Origin: Phaeodactylibacter xiamenensis
GTDB taxonomy: Bacteria > Bacteroidota > Bacteroidia > Chitinophagales > Saprospiraceae
Length of the DNA stretch: 64,000 nt
Assembly (NCBI RefSeq): GCF_000759025.1
Contig: NZ_JPOS01000026.1
Span: 1 to 64,000, forward strand
Reading direction: 5' to 3'
The stretch's first letter is position 1. The number at the start of each line of letters is the position of its first letter. This document shows, in pieces, positions 51,510 through 60,324 of this stretch. The translations under genes were made by a program, and so were the position numbers. The notes below the pieces were generated by a model. The model did not search any database. It had not been told where the DNA came from and worked only from the letters and a program-made list of their open reading frames with translations.

Positions 51510-52898
51510 TTACTTCCCGATACAAAACCGCCCAAAAATATTCCCCAACAAATCATCCGTACTAATCTCTCCCGTAATCTCCCCCAGATGGTGCAGGGCC
51601 GCACGGATATCCATCGCCACGAAGTCGGAAGTGATGCCGGCGGATAAGCCCCGCAGTACGCGGTCAAGGTCTTCGTAGGACTTTTGCAGCGCCTCGTAGT
51701 GGCGGGCGTTGGCTACGATGGTGCTCTCCAGATTGATCTTTTTGGAGAGGACGGCCTCGTGAAGGCTTTCCTTGAGGTAGTCGATGTTCATCTTGTTGAG
51801 GGCGGAGACGGGGACCCAGTGGTAGTCGGCGGTGCTGTTTTCCGGGAAGTAGTGCTCTTTTTTGGTGTAGGGGTTGAGGTCCATTTTGTTGGCGACGACC
51901 AGGACGTGGATGTTTTCGTGCACGAGTTTTTCCAGGTCGGCGCGGACTTCTTCGGGCTGGGTGTCCACTACATCGAAGACGTAGACGAGCAAGGCGCTGG
52001 ACTGAACTTTCTGCATCGTCTTCTCTACTCCGATGGCTTCTATGGTATCCGTGGCGTCGCGGATGCCGGCAGTGTCGATGATACGGAACTGTATGCCCTT
52101 GATATTAAGCACCTCCTCAATGGTGTCGCGGGTGGTGCCGGCAATCTCGCTGACGATGGCACGCTCTTCGTTGAGCAGGGCATTGAGGAGTGTGGACTTC
52201 CCGGAGTTGGGCCGGCCGGCAATGACGGTGCTGACGCCGTTTTTCAACACATTGCCCAGTTGGAAGGAATCGAGCAGGGCTTTGATAATGCGCTGTATCT
52301 GCTGTACCAGGGCTTCGAGCTTGCTACGGTCGGCAAATTCCACGTCTTCTTCCGAGAAGTCGAGTTCCAGTTCGATTAGGCTGGCAAAGTCAATTAATTC
52401 CTGCCGCAGTTTTTTGATCTCATCCGAAAAGCCGCCGCGCATCTGCTGCATGGCAATGGCGTGGCTGGATTTGGAGGAGGAGGCGATCAGATCGGCCACC
52501 GCTTCGGCCTGACTGAGGTCCATCTGCCCGTTGAGGAAGGCGCGCAGGGTGTACTCCCCGGGGTTGGCGGTGCGGGCGCCTTTCTGAATAAATAACTGCA
52601 TCAGCTCCTGTATGATGTAGTCGGAGCCGTGGCAGGAGACTTCAACCACATTTTCACCGGTATAGGAACGGGGCGCAACGAACACGGTAGCCAGCACCTC
52701 ATCCAGTATACGGCCTTCATCATTGTGTATGGTGCCGAAATGCACAGTGTGCGAGGCCTGTTGCTCCAGGTCTTTTCCGTGAAATACGCTGTTGGCAATC
52801 CGGATAGCGTCTGGTCCGCTGAGGCGAATAACACCGATGGCGCCTATGCCTGAGGGCGTGGCTAATGCAACAATCGTATCCGTAAGGTGGTGGCTCAT
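51510..52898 (-). CDS. mnmE: tRNA modification GTPase MnmE
   Basis: A 462-aa protein that, with MnmG, modifies uridine 34 of certain tRNAs. Seen: N-terminal tetrahydrofolate-binding domain (TIVALATPSGIGAIGVIRLS, GEYTLRAFLNGQMDLSQAEA), GTPase domain inserted in a helical domain with G1 GRPNSGKS, G3 DTAGIRD, G4 NKMD, and the universally conserved C-terminal Cys motif FCIGK. The gene is intact although an integrase module adjoins its 3' end, as expected when an element restores the gene end on insertion. Confidence 0.96.
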   Translation of the reverse strand: MSHHLTDTIVALATPSGIGAIGVIRLSGPDAIRIANSVFHGKDLEQQASHTVHFGTIHNDEGRILDEVLATVFVAPRSYTGENVVEVSCHGSDYIIQELMQLFIQKGARTANPGEYTLRAFLNGQMDLSQAEAVADLIASSSKSSHAIAMQQMRGGFSDEIKKLRQELIDFASLIELELDFSEEDVEFADRSKLEALVQQIQRIIKALLDSFQLGNVLKNGVSTVIAGRPNSGKSTLLNALLNEERAIVSEIAGTTRDTIEEVLNIKGIQFRIIDTAGIRDATDTIEAIGVEKTMQKVQSSALLVYVFDVVDTQPEEVRADLEKLVHENIHVLVVANKMDLNPYTKKEHYFPENSTADYHWVPVSALNKMNIDYLKESLHEAVLSKKINLESTIVANARHYEALQKSYEDLDRVLRGLSAGITSDFVAMDIRAALHHLGEITGEISTDDLLGNIFGRFCIGK

Positions 52899-52985
52899 GA
52901 ATAATACTATTTGATTTCAACAACAGCAGACTGCCGTTTTGGGTTGGGAGACCGGGCAACTTACGGATAAGAACGGTAAATACAA

Positions 52986-53017
52986 CAGCCCGCCTCGGCA
53001 AGGGCCAAAGCGGGCTG
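52986..53017 (-). terminator. Terminator after the OmpA/TSP3 gene
   Basis: Stem CAGCCCGC (52986-52993) / GCGGGCTG (53010-53017) with a T-containing tail on the minus strand, 26 bases beyond the gene's stop. Confidence 0.55.
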
Positions 53018-53042
53018 CTTATATCGTTTGCTTTGCAGTAGC

Positions 53043-55190
53043 TTAGTTTTTCGGGTCAAAGAGGTCGAACTCTACCCGGCGATTACGGCGGCGGCCGGAT
53101 TGGGTGTCGTTCGTAGCCCTGGGCTTTTCGCCTCCGTAGCCTTTGTAGGTCATCCGGTCCGTACTAATGCCTTGCTGCTGCAGGTATTCCATGCAGGCTT
53201 TGGCCCGGAGCCGAGATAGCTGCTTGTTCGCTTCCGGATCCCCCTGATTGTCAGTGTGCCCTTCAATTCTGAGGTGGTAAGAGGGATATTGCTGCATCAG
53301 TTCGGCGATTAGGTCCAAAGTCTGATGAGAAGAACTCAGCAGACTGTAACTCGCCTGGTTGAAAGTAATATTGTCTACAGCGGCTTCTAACAACTGCAAA
53401 TCCTCATCAGTGAGTTCGGGGCAGCCCTGACGGCTCTTCGGCCCGGCTACCTGCGGGCAATCGTCAATATCGTCGGTCAGCCCGTCCTCGTCGGTATCCG
53501 GGCAGCCTTTTGCCTCACCGGGCTTCTCCGGGCAAAGGTCCTCGTGGTCGGCATAGCCATCGCCATCGGTATCCGGGCACCCCCGGATGGTGCCGGGTTG
53601 GTCCGGGCAACGGTCTTCCGCATCGAGGAAGCCATCCTTGTCCCGGTCGGGCGTTGGGCAACCCTCGTACTTAGCCAGCCCTTTTTCATCCGGGCATTTG
53701 TCTTTGTCATCTCCGATGCTGTCTCCATCGCTATCGCGGCAGCCATTGAAAGCTTTGGTGCCAGGAATACTCGGGCACTGGTCTTCAGCATTGGGAATAC
53801 CATCGCCATCCGAGTCCAGGTTGGTATCATTGGGGTCCGGGCAGCCTTTGTGCTCGGGCGTGCCTTTCTCGTAGGGGCATTGGTCGTGCTGATCAGCAAT
53901 GCCGTCTTTGTCGATATCCTTGCAGCCATTCAGGTTCGGATCGCCGGGCAGGAATGGGCATTCGTCTTCGACGTTGGGTACACCATCTCCGTCACTGTCT
54001 ACCGTAGGGTCGTTGGGATCGGGTGGTGGAGGGCAGCCATCATCTTTTAGAGCTCCTTTTTCATACGGGCAGCGGTCTTTGGAATCGGGCAGCCCATCCC
54101 CATCGGTATCCCGGCAGCCATTGAACTCTGCTACGCCAGCAATGGTCGGGCAGTCATCCACGGAATCCAGTATGCCATCTCCATCGGAATCGGCACAACC
54201 ATTGGTGGCTTTGGAGCCAGGGATTCTTGGGCACTCGTCTTCATGATCAGGAACGCCGTCTTCGTCCATATCCGGACATCCTTTTGTTGCTCCGGGGCCT
54301 TCCATATCCGGGCAATCATCAAGGCGGTCGGCAATGCCATCTCCATCGCTGTCCGGGCACCCCAGGTTTTCTTCAGAGCCCCAGCTATCGGGGCAGGGGT
54401 CTTTGTGGTCCGGAAAGCCATCGCTGTCCTTGTCCTGTCCGGTCATACGGTATGCAATACTGGCACCAGCCATGCTATACAAGTCGTTGCGGTTGGGGTT
54501 GCCAATGGCGCTCACGCCGTCGAGGTAGTCGTTGAAGACAGGGCGGAAGCCAAACTCGAAGGAGAACAGTAAACGTTCGCTTAGGTCCATATTGACGCCC
54601 ACGCCAAGGGGAAAGGCTACCTGTGTGTTCGTCGTGTTTTGCTGGTCCCGTGCTGCCTTTTCTTCCATAGCCGGATCTCCCATGACGCTGGAATAATCGG
54701 TGGTAAGGTCTGTCATGCCCACGCCAAACCCGGCGAAGGCATAGGGCGAGATGGTCCGGCTGAACCCGCCCCGGTCACCGTACCGTTTGTGGCCCCAGAA
54801 ATCCCACTGCCCAACGACTGCAATTTCGTTGATCGTGGACTCAAAGCTGAGCCCGCGCTGCGCAAGCTCTTCAGAATCCATATCAGACCCTTCCAGCTTG
54901 CCGCGAAGGTAGCTGGCGCGGATACTCAGATTGCGGCTGGCATTGTAACGGATGAAGCCGCCGTAAGCCAGGTTAGTACGGTTGAATTGAATAAAACGGG
55001 TGTCGACAAGATCGCCGTAAGCATTCGCAGCCCCGGCAAACAGCCCCACTTCCCAGGGCGCATAATTGTGGACGGTAAATGCTTCTTCGGGTGTGGCTTC
55101 GTTGCGGTTTGCTTCCTGTGCCTGTAGCTGCAAAACAGCCACCAAAAAGGCACCCATGATTAGTGCTTTTAAAGAGAAAAAATGTTTCAT
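53043..55190 (-). CDS. OmpA-family outer-membrane protein with thrombospondin type 3 repeats
   Basis: About 715 aa from ATG 55190, which gives a standard signal peptide (FFSLKALIMGAFLVAVLQLQAQ); longer starts lack one. The N-terminal ~200 mature residues form a beta-barrel-like domain. A long array of Asp-rich TSP3 calcium-binding repeats follows (for example DSDGDGIADRLDDCPDMEG), about a dozen copies in ~370 residues. The C-terminal OmpA peptidoglycan-binding domain has IEGHTDNQGDPEANKQLS with the conserved Asp and the RRRNRRVEFDLF end. It tethers outer membrane and cell wall. This architecture is typical of Bacteroidota. Confidence 0.92.
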   Translation of the reverse strand: MKHFFSLKALIMGAFLVAVLQLQAQEANRNEATPEEAFTVHNYAPWEVGLFAGAANAYGDLVDTRFIQFNRTNLAYGGFIRYNASRNLSIRASYLRGKLEGSDMDSEELAQRGLSFESTINEIAVVGQWDFWGHKRYGDRGGFSRTISPYAFAGFGVGMTDLTTDYSSVMGDPAMEEKAARDQQNTTNTQVAFPLGVGVNMDLSERLLFSFEFGFRPVFNDYLDGVSAIGNPNRNDLYSMAGASIAYRMTGQDKDSDGFPDHKDPCPDSWGSEENLGCPDSDGDGIADRLDDCPDMEGPGATKGCPDMDEDGVPDHEDECPRIPGSKATNGCADSDGDGILDSVDDCPTIAGVAEFNGCRDTDGDGLPDSKDRCPYEKGALKDDGCPPPPDPNDPTVDSDGDGVPNVEDECPFLPGDPNLNGCKDIDKDGIADQHDQCPYEKGTPEHKGCPDPNDTNLDSDGDGIPNAEDQCPSIPGTKAFNGCRDSDGDSIGDDKDKCPDEKGLAKYEGCPTPDRDKDGFLDAEDRCPDQPGTIRGCPDTDGDGYADHEDLCPEKPGEAKGCPDTDEDGLTDDIDDCPQVAGPKSRQGCPELTDEDLQLLEAAVDNITFNQASYSLLSSSHQTLDLIAELMQQYPSYHLRIEGHTDNQGDPEANKQLSRLRAKACMEYLQQQGISTDRMTYKGYGGEKPRATNDTQSGRRRNRRVEFDLFDPKN

Positions 55191-55588
55191 AGTGTTGAAA
55201 AGTGTTGTGCCTTTGCTAAGGCTGGCAACACGCAGAAGGGGAAGAAATCGGTTGGGGTTGGGAGTTTGAATTCTTTGCATAGGTGATCCGCTTACTTTAG
55301 CAAAGTAGTTAGTTAATGGAATTACGGTACAGGGGGTAACGGGGGGAAGTCACCTGTTTTTTGGTAGCGCTGCTTCACCAGTTACACTACCAGCGTCTTG
55401 TAGGCTTGGAATGGGGCGTGGTTTATTTTGTAAGAGTAGCGGCGATGGATAGACTAATTACGACTAAGCATTTTAAAAGTTACAAATGCTTAAGCTCGAT
55501 TGCTGATTGTATGCTCCACAAATGTAGATTTTTTATATGGAAAAATAAAACGATGCGAAGTGGTTTTTCAAACAGAAGAATGGGGCTA
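55191..55588. other. Gene-free stretch between OmpA and modC genes
   Basis: About 400 bases. It must hold the promoter of the leftward OmpA gene and the end of the molybdate operon. I see no recognisable riboswitch, RNA gene or strong terminator in it. Confidence 0.5.
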
Positions 55589-56461
55589 TCAGGCTTTGAT
55601 TAACATTGCATGCTGCGCGTCGACGAGTACCTCTACCCGGTCACCGGGCTGCAGGCGTCGCAGGTCCTCCATCGTTGCCGGTACGCGCAAGACATTAGTG
55701 CCAATAAGAACGCTGACGGAAAATCCACTGCCGGCCTCTTCCAGTTGCAGTACTTCTCCGCTCAGCCTGAACGTTCCATCGCTAACATTCGCATACCGAA
55801 CGGTTTCCGGCAGGTCGGGCTGAGAAATCTTGCCCTGCCTGAGAGAGATAACCCGGTCGGCAAGTTTGAAAATCTCCCGGTGGTCATGGCTGACGAGCAG
55901 CGTGGTGAGGGAGAAGGCCTGATGGACCTTCAGGATGTAGTTCTGCAGCCGCTCCCGCATACGGTTATCCAGGGCGGAAAGCGGTTCGTCCAGTAAGAGG
56001 AGCTTGGGACGGCGGACCAGCGCCCGGGCCAGGGCGACCCGTTGTTGTTGCCCACCTGATAATTTGGCCGGATAACGGCCGAGCAATTGCTCCAGTTCTG
56101 TGATGCCGATCAGCTCATCGATGATGACTTTCGATTGTCCTTTGCCCAGCCCGTATTCCAGGTTTTCGCGTACTGTCATGTTGGGAAAGAGGGCGTATTC
56201 CTGAAAAACCAAGCCAACTTTCCGCTCTTGTATAGGCAGTTGGATACCCCGGGCGGAGTCCAGCCAGACCGTATCATCCACCAGAATGCGTCCCTCCTCG
56301 GGCTTTTCCAGCCCTGCCATGAGGCGCAGCAGGGTGGTTTTTCCACTCCCCGAAGCTCCGGTGATGGCCAGAAATTCCCCAGTCAGAATATCCAGTTGGA
56401 TATCCAATGTCATGGGGCCTGTGGCCGCGTGCAGGGCTTTGCGTAGTGAGGTCTGAATCAT
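55589..56461 (-). CDS. modC: Molybdate ABC transporter ATP-binding protein ModC
   Basis: A 290-aa ABC ATPase. Seen: Walker A GASGSGKT, Q-loop FQEYALFPN, signature LSGGQQQRVALARAL, Walker B LLLLDEPLSALD, His-switch LLVSHDHREIF, and a C-terminal TOBE/Mop-like domain (GTNVLRVPATMEDLRRLQPG) that binds molybdate and regulates transport. Last gene of the leftward Mo-cofactor operon, 3 bases after modB. No modA is present in the window, so the binding protein must be elsewhere. Confidence 0.9.
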   Translation of the reverse strand: MIQTSLRKALHAATGPMTLDIQLDILTGEFLAITGASGSGKTTLLRLMAGLEKPEEGRILVDDTVWLDSARGIQLPIQERKVGLVFQEYALFPNMTVRENLEYGLGKGQSKVIIDELIGITELEQLLGRYPAKLSGGQQQRVALARALVRRPKLLLLDEPLSALDNRMRERLQNYILKVHQAFSLTTLLVSHDHREIFKLADRVISLRQGKISQPDLPETVRYANVSDGTFRLSGEVLQLEEAGSGFSVSVLIGTNVLRVPATMEDLRRLQPGDRVEVLVDAQHAMLIKA

Positions 56462-56464
56462 AAG

Positions 56465-57139
56465 CTATGCCGTTCGGAGCATTCGGCGGTTGATGGTATA
56501 AACAAGGGCCAGGATGGTAAAGGCAAATAGCACCAGCACCAGCGCGTACTGATTGGCCATACCGTAGTTCAGTGCTTCCACTTCATCGTAAATGGCGATG
56601 GAGGCGACCCGGGTCTCTCCGGGGATGTTGCCGCCGATCATCAGGATGACGCCAAATTCACCTACGGTGTGTGCAAAAGCGAGCACAATGCCGGTCAGTA
56701 CTGCCGGTTTGATATTCGGCAACTCCACCCGCAGCAGAGTTTGCCAGACCGACTTACCGAGGCTGTAAGAGGCTTCCCGCAGGTGCTTGGGCAGGCTTTC
56801 AAATCCCGACTGAATGGGCTGCACCATGAAGGGCAGGCTGTAGATCAGCGAGCCTATGACCAGCCCGGCAAAGGAAAAGACCAGGCGGATATTGGCTGTT
56901 TCCACCAGCCAGTTGCCCAGTGCCGAGCGCGGGCTGAAAGCGAGCAGCAGGTAAAAGCCCAGTACTGTAGGCGGCAGCACCAGCGGCATACTGATGAGGG
57001 CTTCCAAAATAGGCTTGAAACGGCTTTGGGTGCGGGATAGCAAAAAAGCAAGCGGCACCCCTATGAACAGCAGCAGCACAGTCGTAACCGCCGCCAACTG
57101 AAAGGTGAGCAACAGGGTTTGCGCAAATCCGCTGTCCAT
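56465..57139 (-). CDS. modB: Molybdate ABC transporter permease ModB
   Basis: A 224-aa inner-membrane permease with about five transmembrane helices. The cytoplasmic EAA loop that docks on ModC is clear: EASYSLGKSVWQTLLRVELP followed by NIKPAVLTG. The start is typical: LLLTFQLAAVTTVLLLFIGV then PLAFLLSR. It lies between mobBA and modC with 0-3 base gaps, so it is co-transcribed. Confidence 0.92.
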   Translation of the reverse strand: MDSGFAQTLLLTFQLAAVTTVLLLFIGVPLAFLLSRTQSRFKPILEALISMPLVLPPTVLGFYLLLAFSPRSALGNWLVETANIRLVFSFAGLVIGSLIYSLPFMVQPIQSGFESLPKHLREASYSLGKSVWQTLLRVELPNIKPAVLTGIVLAFAHTVGEFGVILMIGGNIPGETRVASIAIYDEVEALNYGMANQYALVLVLFAFTILALVYTINRRMLRTA

Positions 57140-58303
57140 CTATGCGGTCTTTTCTTTGATGATGTTCAGGACTTCCTCCCGCTCTTCCGGGCTGTTGACA
57201 TTCCTCAGCGCCTCCGGGTTTTCGGCATTCAGCAGTTCTACATTGGAATTGATGAGGACCTTGCGCGGGCAGGAGTAGCCCTGGGCCAGGAATTGCAGCA
57301 AAATGGGATAGGCGCGGGGCTCCCAGATCGTGATCAGGGGCTCCGGAAACTCGGTAACCGGGCTGTTGAATGCGGTAGCTGCTTTGGACACATTGCGGTA
57401 GCCGACCAGTTGGGAAAGCGTGGCGTCATCCAACAGGGGCAGGTCACAGGCGACCACCAGCCAGGCTGCATCCGGATTTTGCCGAAAGGCAGAGAGGATG
57501 CCACCAAAGGGGCCCAGCCCGGTGAAGGTGTCGGTAAGGGGATTTTTCAAGGCTTCGGCCTGATCGGGGCGGCAGGACAGAAAGGTTTCCTTGCAGTAAT
57601 GCCCGATAAGGTCGGCAACGTGGTCGCGCTGTGGCCGGCCGTGGTACTCAATCAGGCCTTTGTCTTCGCCCATGCGCTCGCTTTTACCGCCTGCCAGCAC
57701 CAGCCCGTACAGGGGCGGGGCAGAGGCATTGAGCTCTTTTTCTACAAAAAGCGGGATACCGGCATGGTCCTCCAGCTTCATTTGAGGGATGTTGCTGAAG
57801 CCTTCCAGCGCTTCCCGTAGCCAGGGATAGGGCTCCTTGACGCCCTCTGCCAGCAGCACGAGCCTTACATCAGTCAGCCGGTCGAGCTTGCGCCGGAGCG
57901 AATCTTCTTTTCGGGGGTCAATAACCACAATCTGCCGTTTGGCTTTGAAGTGGTTGCCATTGACGATGACCGCATCCTGATCGTTGAAGCGCCACCGGAA
58001 CTGATGGGTGCCCAGCTCCGCTTTCTGATCAAAGCGGTGATAGTGGATTTTGTCTGTATAATTCAGGCAGGCACCGTGCGCCATCGCCCCGTTGTAGGAG
58101 GGCTCATCGTCGCCGTGGGCATGGTCGGCGTCGACATACCCTACGTTGTAAACTTCGCTCAACCGGTCGATAATGGCATAGGCCAGCTGCTGAATGTTGC
58201 CACAGGGCGTACCCAGTATAGCCCACTCATTGCGATGGAATTCCCCGATTGCCGGGCGGGCAAGCTTGGTGTGTTTTTGGTGCTTCTTCTCTGAATTGGC
58301 CAT
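57140..58303 (-). CDS. MobB-MobA fusion for molybdopterin guanine dinucleotide synthesis
   Basis: A 387-aa two-domain protein. The C-terminal ~190 residues are MobA, which transfers GMP to molybdopterin: GLVLAGGKSERMGEDKGLIE, then GPFGGILSAF and VVACDLPLLDD. The N-terminal ~190 residues resemble MobB (YNVGYVDADHAHGDDEPS, then DAVIVNGNHFKA), but the P-loop position reads GTPCGNIQQL and lacks the GK(T/S) needed to bind phosphate. The MobB half is therefore probably a scaffold rather than a GTPase. Fusion and gene order (between moaC and modB) support a Moco role. The degenerate P-loop is read directly. Confidence 0.82.
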   Translation of the reverse strand: MANSEKKHQKHTKLARPAIGEFHRNEWAILGTPCGNIQQLAYAIIDRLSEVYNVGYVDADHAHGDDEPSYNGAMAHGACLNYTDKIHYHRFDQKAELGTHQFRWRFNDQDAVIVNGNHFKAKRQIVVIDPRKEDSLRRKLDRLTDVRLVLLAEGVKEPYPWLREALEGFSNIPQMKLEDHAGIPLFVEKELNASAPPLYGLVLAGGKSERMGEDKGLIEYHGRPQRDHVADLIGHYCKETFLSCRPDQAEALKNPLTDTFTGLGPFGGILSAFRQNPDAAWLVVACDLPLLDDATLSQLVGYRNVSKAATAFNSPVTEFPEPLITIWEPRAYPILLQFLAQGYSCPRKVLINSNVELLNAENPEALRNVNSPEEREEVLNIIKEKTA

Positions 58304-58376
58304 GACATAGAGGTTTGTAAACTGCCGGTTTCAAAATTCGCAATGCTCAATGTAGTAAAAGCGTGGCAAACCCCAA

Positions 58377-58856
58377 TTACCCGGGGCGCTTAAAATCCCG
58401 CTTTCCGCCGGTCTTTTCCATGAGCTTGGTCTCTTTGATGACGATATCATGGGAGAAAGCCTTGCACATGTCATATACCGTGAGGGCGGCTACGGTAGCG
58501 CCAGTCAGGGCTTCCATCTCCACGCCTGTCTTGGCCGTGATACGGGCCGTGCAGTCGATGACCACTTCGCGCTGCTCATTCACCTGTATATGGACCTCGC
58601 AGTTGTCCAGTCCCAGCGGATGGCAGAGGGGGATAAGCTCGCCGGTTTTTTTGGAGGCCATGATGCCAGCCAGGACAGCGGTCTGGAACACAGGCCCTTT
58701 CTTCGTATGCAGTTCCTGTCCCTCCAGCTGATCCATGATCTCATCGCCCAGCACGACTATGGAACGGGCGCGGGCGGTGCGGCGACTGACTTTTTTTGTG
58801 CCAACGTCTACCATATTGGGATTGCCTTCGGCATCAAGGTGCGTAAATGTGCTCAT
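58377..58856 (-). CDS. moaC: Cyclic pyranopterin monophosphate synthase MoaC
   Basis: A 159-aa enzyme that converts the MoaA product into cyclic pyranopterin monophosphate in molybdenum cofactor synthesis. Seen: FTHLDAEGNPNMVDVGTKKV at the start, IPLCHPLGLDNCEVHI, GVEMEALTGATVAALTVYDM and KAFSHDIVIKETKL, all hallmark motifs. Length is normal. It follows moeA by 12 bases. moaA, moaD and moaE are not in the window. Confidence 0.95.
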   Translation of the reverse strand: MSTFTHLDAEGNPNMVDVGTKKVSRRTARARSIVVLGDEIMDQLEGQELHTKKGPVFQTAVLAGIMASKKTGELIPLCHPLGLDNCEVHIQVNEQREVVIDCTARITAKTGVEMEALTGATVAALTVYDMCKAFSHDIVIKETKLMEKTGGKRDFKRPG

Positions 58857-58868
58857 TGTGATCTTGGT

Positions 58869-60071
58869 TTAACGGTAAAAAATCAGTGGAAAGACTTCCC
58901 CGGCGGCGTAGTCGTTGCGCCCACGGGGCAATTCCAGGAATGCATTAGCGTCCGCGAGGTTAGCCAGGTCGCCGGAGCCGTGGCCTTCCACGGGCTGAGC
59001 CATGAGGCGGCCGGTAGCGGCATCGTAGTGCGTTTTGACCTGCAGGAAATACGTCAGGTCGGGCTTGAAGTGGAAATCCTCGGCCAGCACGGCATGAGCA
59101 TAACCCATAGGCTCCAGCCCCAGATTGACGCGCAGCCAGGGGCGTACGTAGCGCTGTGTGCACATGAAAGAGGAAACGGGGTTGCCCGGCAGTGCAAAAA
59201 TGGTGCATTGCCCTTCCACTTCTCCGAACCAGAACGGCTTGCCTGGGCGCTGTTTCACCTTATGGAAATGCTTCTTTGCGCCAAGCGCTTCCAGTGCGGC
59301 CGGCACATAATCGTACTTGCCTTTGGAAACGCCACCGCTCAGCAGAATGATGTCGTAATTTTGGATGCAGTTTCCCAGTGCTGTCTTTGTGGCTTCCAGC
59401 TCGTCGTCAATGTGGAGACGGTCTGCGGGGACACCCCAGCGGGACAGGGCCATCTGTATGGTGTGGGAGTTGGAGGTCCGGATCTGGTGGGGCTCGGGCC
59501 TGCTTGCCACCGGCACGAGCTCATCTCCGGTGGACACAATCACGGCTTTGGGCATGCAGGCGACTTCGAGCTCGGGCAGCCCTACCGTAGCCGCAACGCC
59601 AATCTCGGCCGGAGACAGCACGGCACCGGAGGCTACAATAAGATCGCCTGCCTGACGGTCGGTACCCTGCCCGTGCGCATTTTGGTATGCTTTGACTTTG
59701 GCCTCCGGTATGATTTGCGCCTGCCCTTCTTCAATTTGAAGGTCTTCATAGCGGATGACTGTGTCTGTGTTTTCTGGTAAGACCGCGCCAGTCATCACTT
59801 CCAGGCAACTACCTGCATCCATTAGCCTCAGCTGTGGGCTACCGGCAGCCTGTATGCCCTCCACAGGAAAGCGGCGTTGCCCTTTCTCATACGCTGCCCA
59901 TTGAATGGCAATACCGTCCATCGTAACCCGGGTGAAGGGAGGGAAGTCGCGGTCGGCACGAATATCCTGTCGAAGCACGCGCCCACTGCATTGCTCGAGG
60001 GGCCGCTTTTCTGTCCCAAAATCCCGTTTTCGGCTGAGGACCAGCTGCGTGGCCTCCTGTATATCGATCAT
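58869..60071 (-). CDS. moeA: Molybdopterin molybdenumtransferase MoeA
   Basis: A 400-aa enzyme that inserts molybdate into adenylated molybdopterin. Seen: domain start (VLRQDIRADRDFPPFTRVTM), GAVLPENTDTVIRYEDL, the MPT-binding core PKAVIVSTGDELVPVASRPE, NSHTIQMALSRWG, the GGVSKGKYDY loop, and LPGNPVSSFMCTQRYVRPWL. First gene of the leftward operon moeA-moaC-mobBA-modB-modC. Complete. Confidence 0.95.
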   Translation of the reverse strand: MIDIQEATQLVLSRKRDFGTEKRPLEQCSGRVLRQDIRADRDFPPFTRVTMDGIAIQWAAYEKGQRRFPVEGIQAAGSPQLRLMDAGSCLEVMTGAVLPENTDTVIRYEDLQIEEGQAQIIPEAKVKAYQNAHGQGTDRQAGDLIVASGAVLSPAEIGVAATVGLPELEVACMPKAVIVSTGDELVPVASRPEPHQIRTSNSHTIQMALSRWGVPADRLHIDDELEATKTALGNCIQNYDIILLSGGVSKGKYDYVPAALEALGAKKHFHKVKQRPGKPFWFGEVEGQCTIFALPGNPVSSFMCTQRYVRPWLRVNLGLEPMGYAHAVLAEDFHFKPDLTYFLQVKTHYDAATGRLMAQPVEGHGSGDLANLADANAFLELPRGRNDYAAGEVFPLIFYR

Positions 60072-60261
60072 GGTCTTATTGATTAGATGACTGTCTAACA
60101 GATTAAGTGAGGGTGGGGTTTAGGCATGGGCTAAAGACTGTGCCTGCTGGGGTAGAACTTCCCGCTCTGCTCCAGCTTATCCAAGAGGCAAACAGCAAAT
60201 ACTGCCAGGCTATTCAAAAAGTGCAATTTGTTATGGACGCTCCAGACTTTCAGGCCCTGCC

Positions 60262-60301
60262 AAAAGAAAAGCGGGAACAGGCACCTTATGCCTGCTCCCG
60301 C
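60262..60301 (-). terminator. Rho-independent terminator of lpdA
   Basis: Stem TGCCTGCTCCCGC (60289-60301) / GCGGGAACAGGCA (60271-60283), 12 of 13 paired, loop of five, followed on the minus strand by TTTTCTTTT (60270-60262). It ends leftward transcription 24 bases after the lpdA stop. Confidence 0.8.
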
Positions 60302-60324
60302 TCATTGTATCTGACAGGAAGGAT

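Noticed and set aside
53460-54420. Regular repeats that could suggest a CRISPR or tandem DNA array
   Set aside because: They are the Asp-rich thrombospondin type 3 repeats of the OmpA protein; spacing follows codons and sequence varies between copies.
58449-59780. Rightward 443-codon frame opposite moeA and moaC
   Set aside because: It spans two real minus-strand genes and shows no protein-family character.
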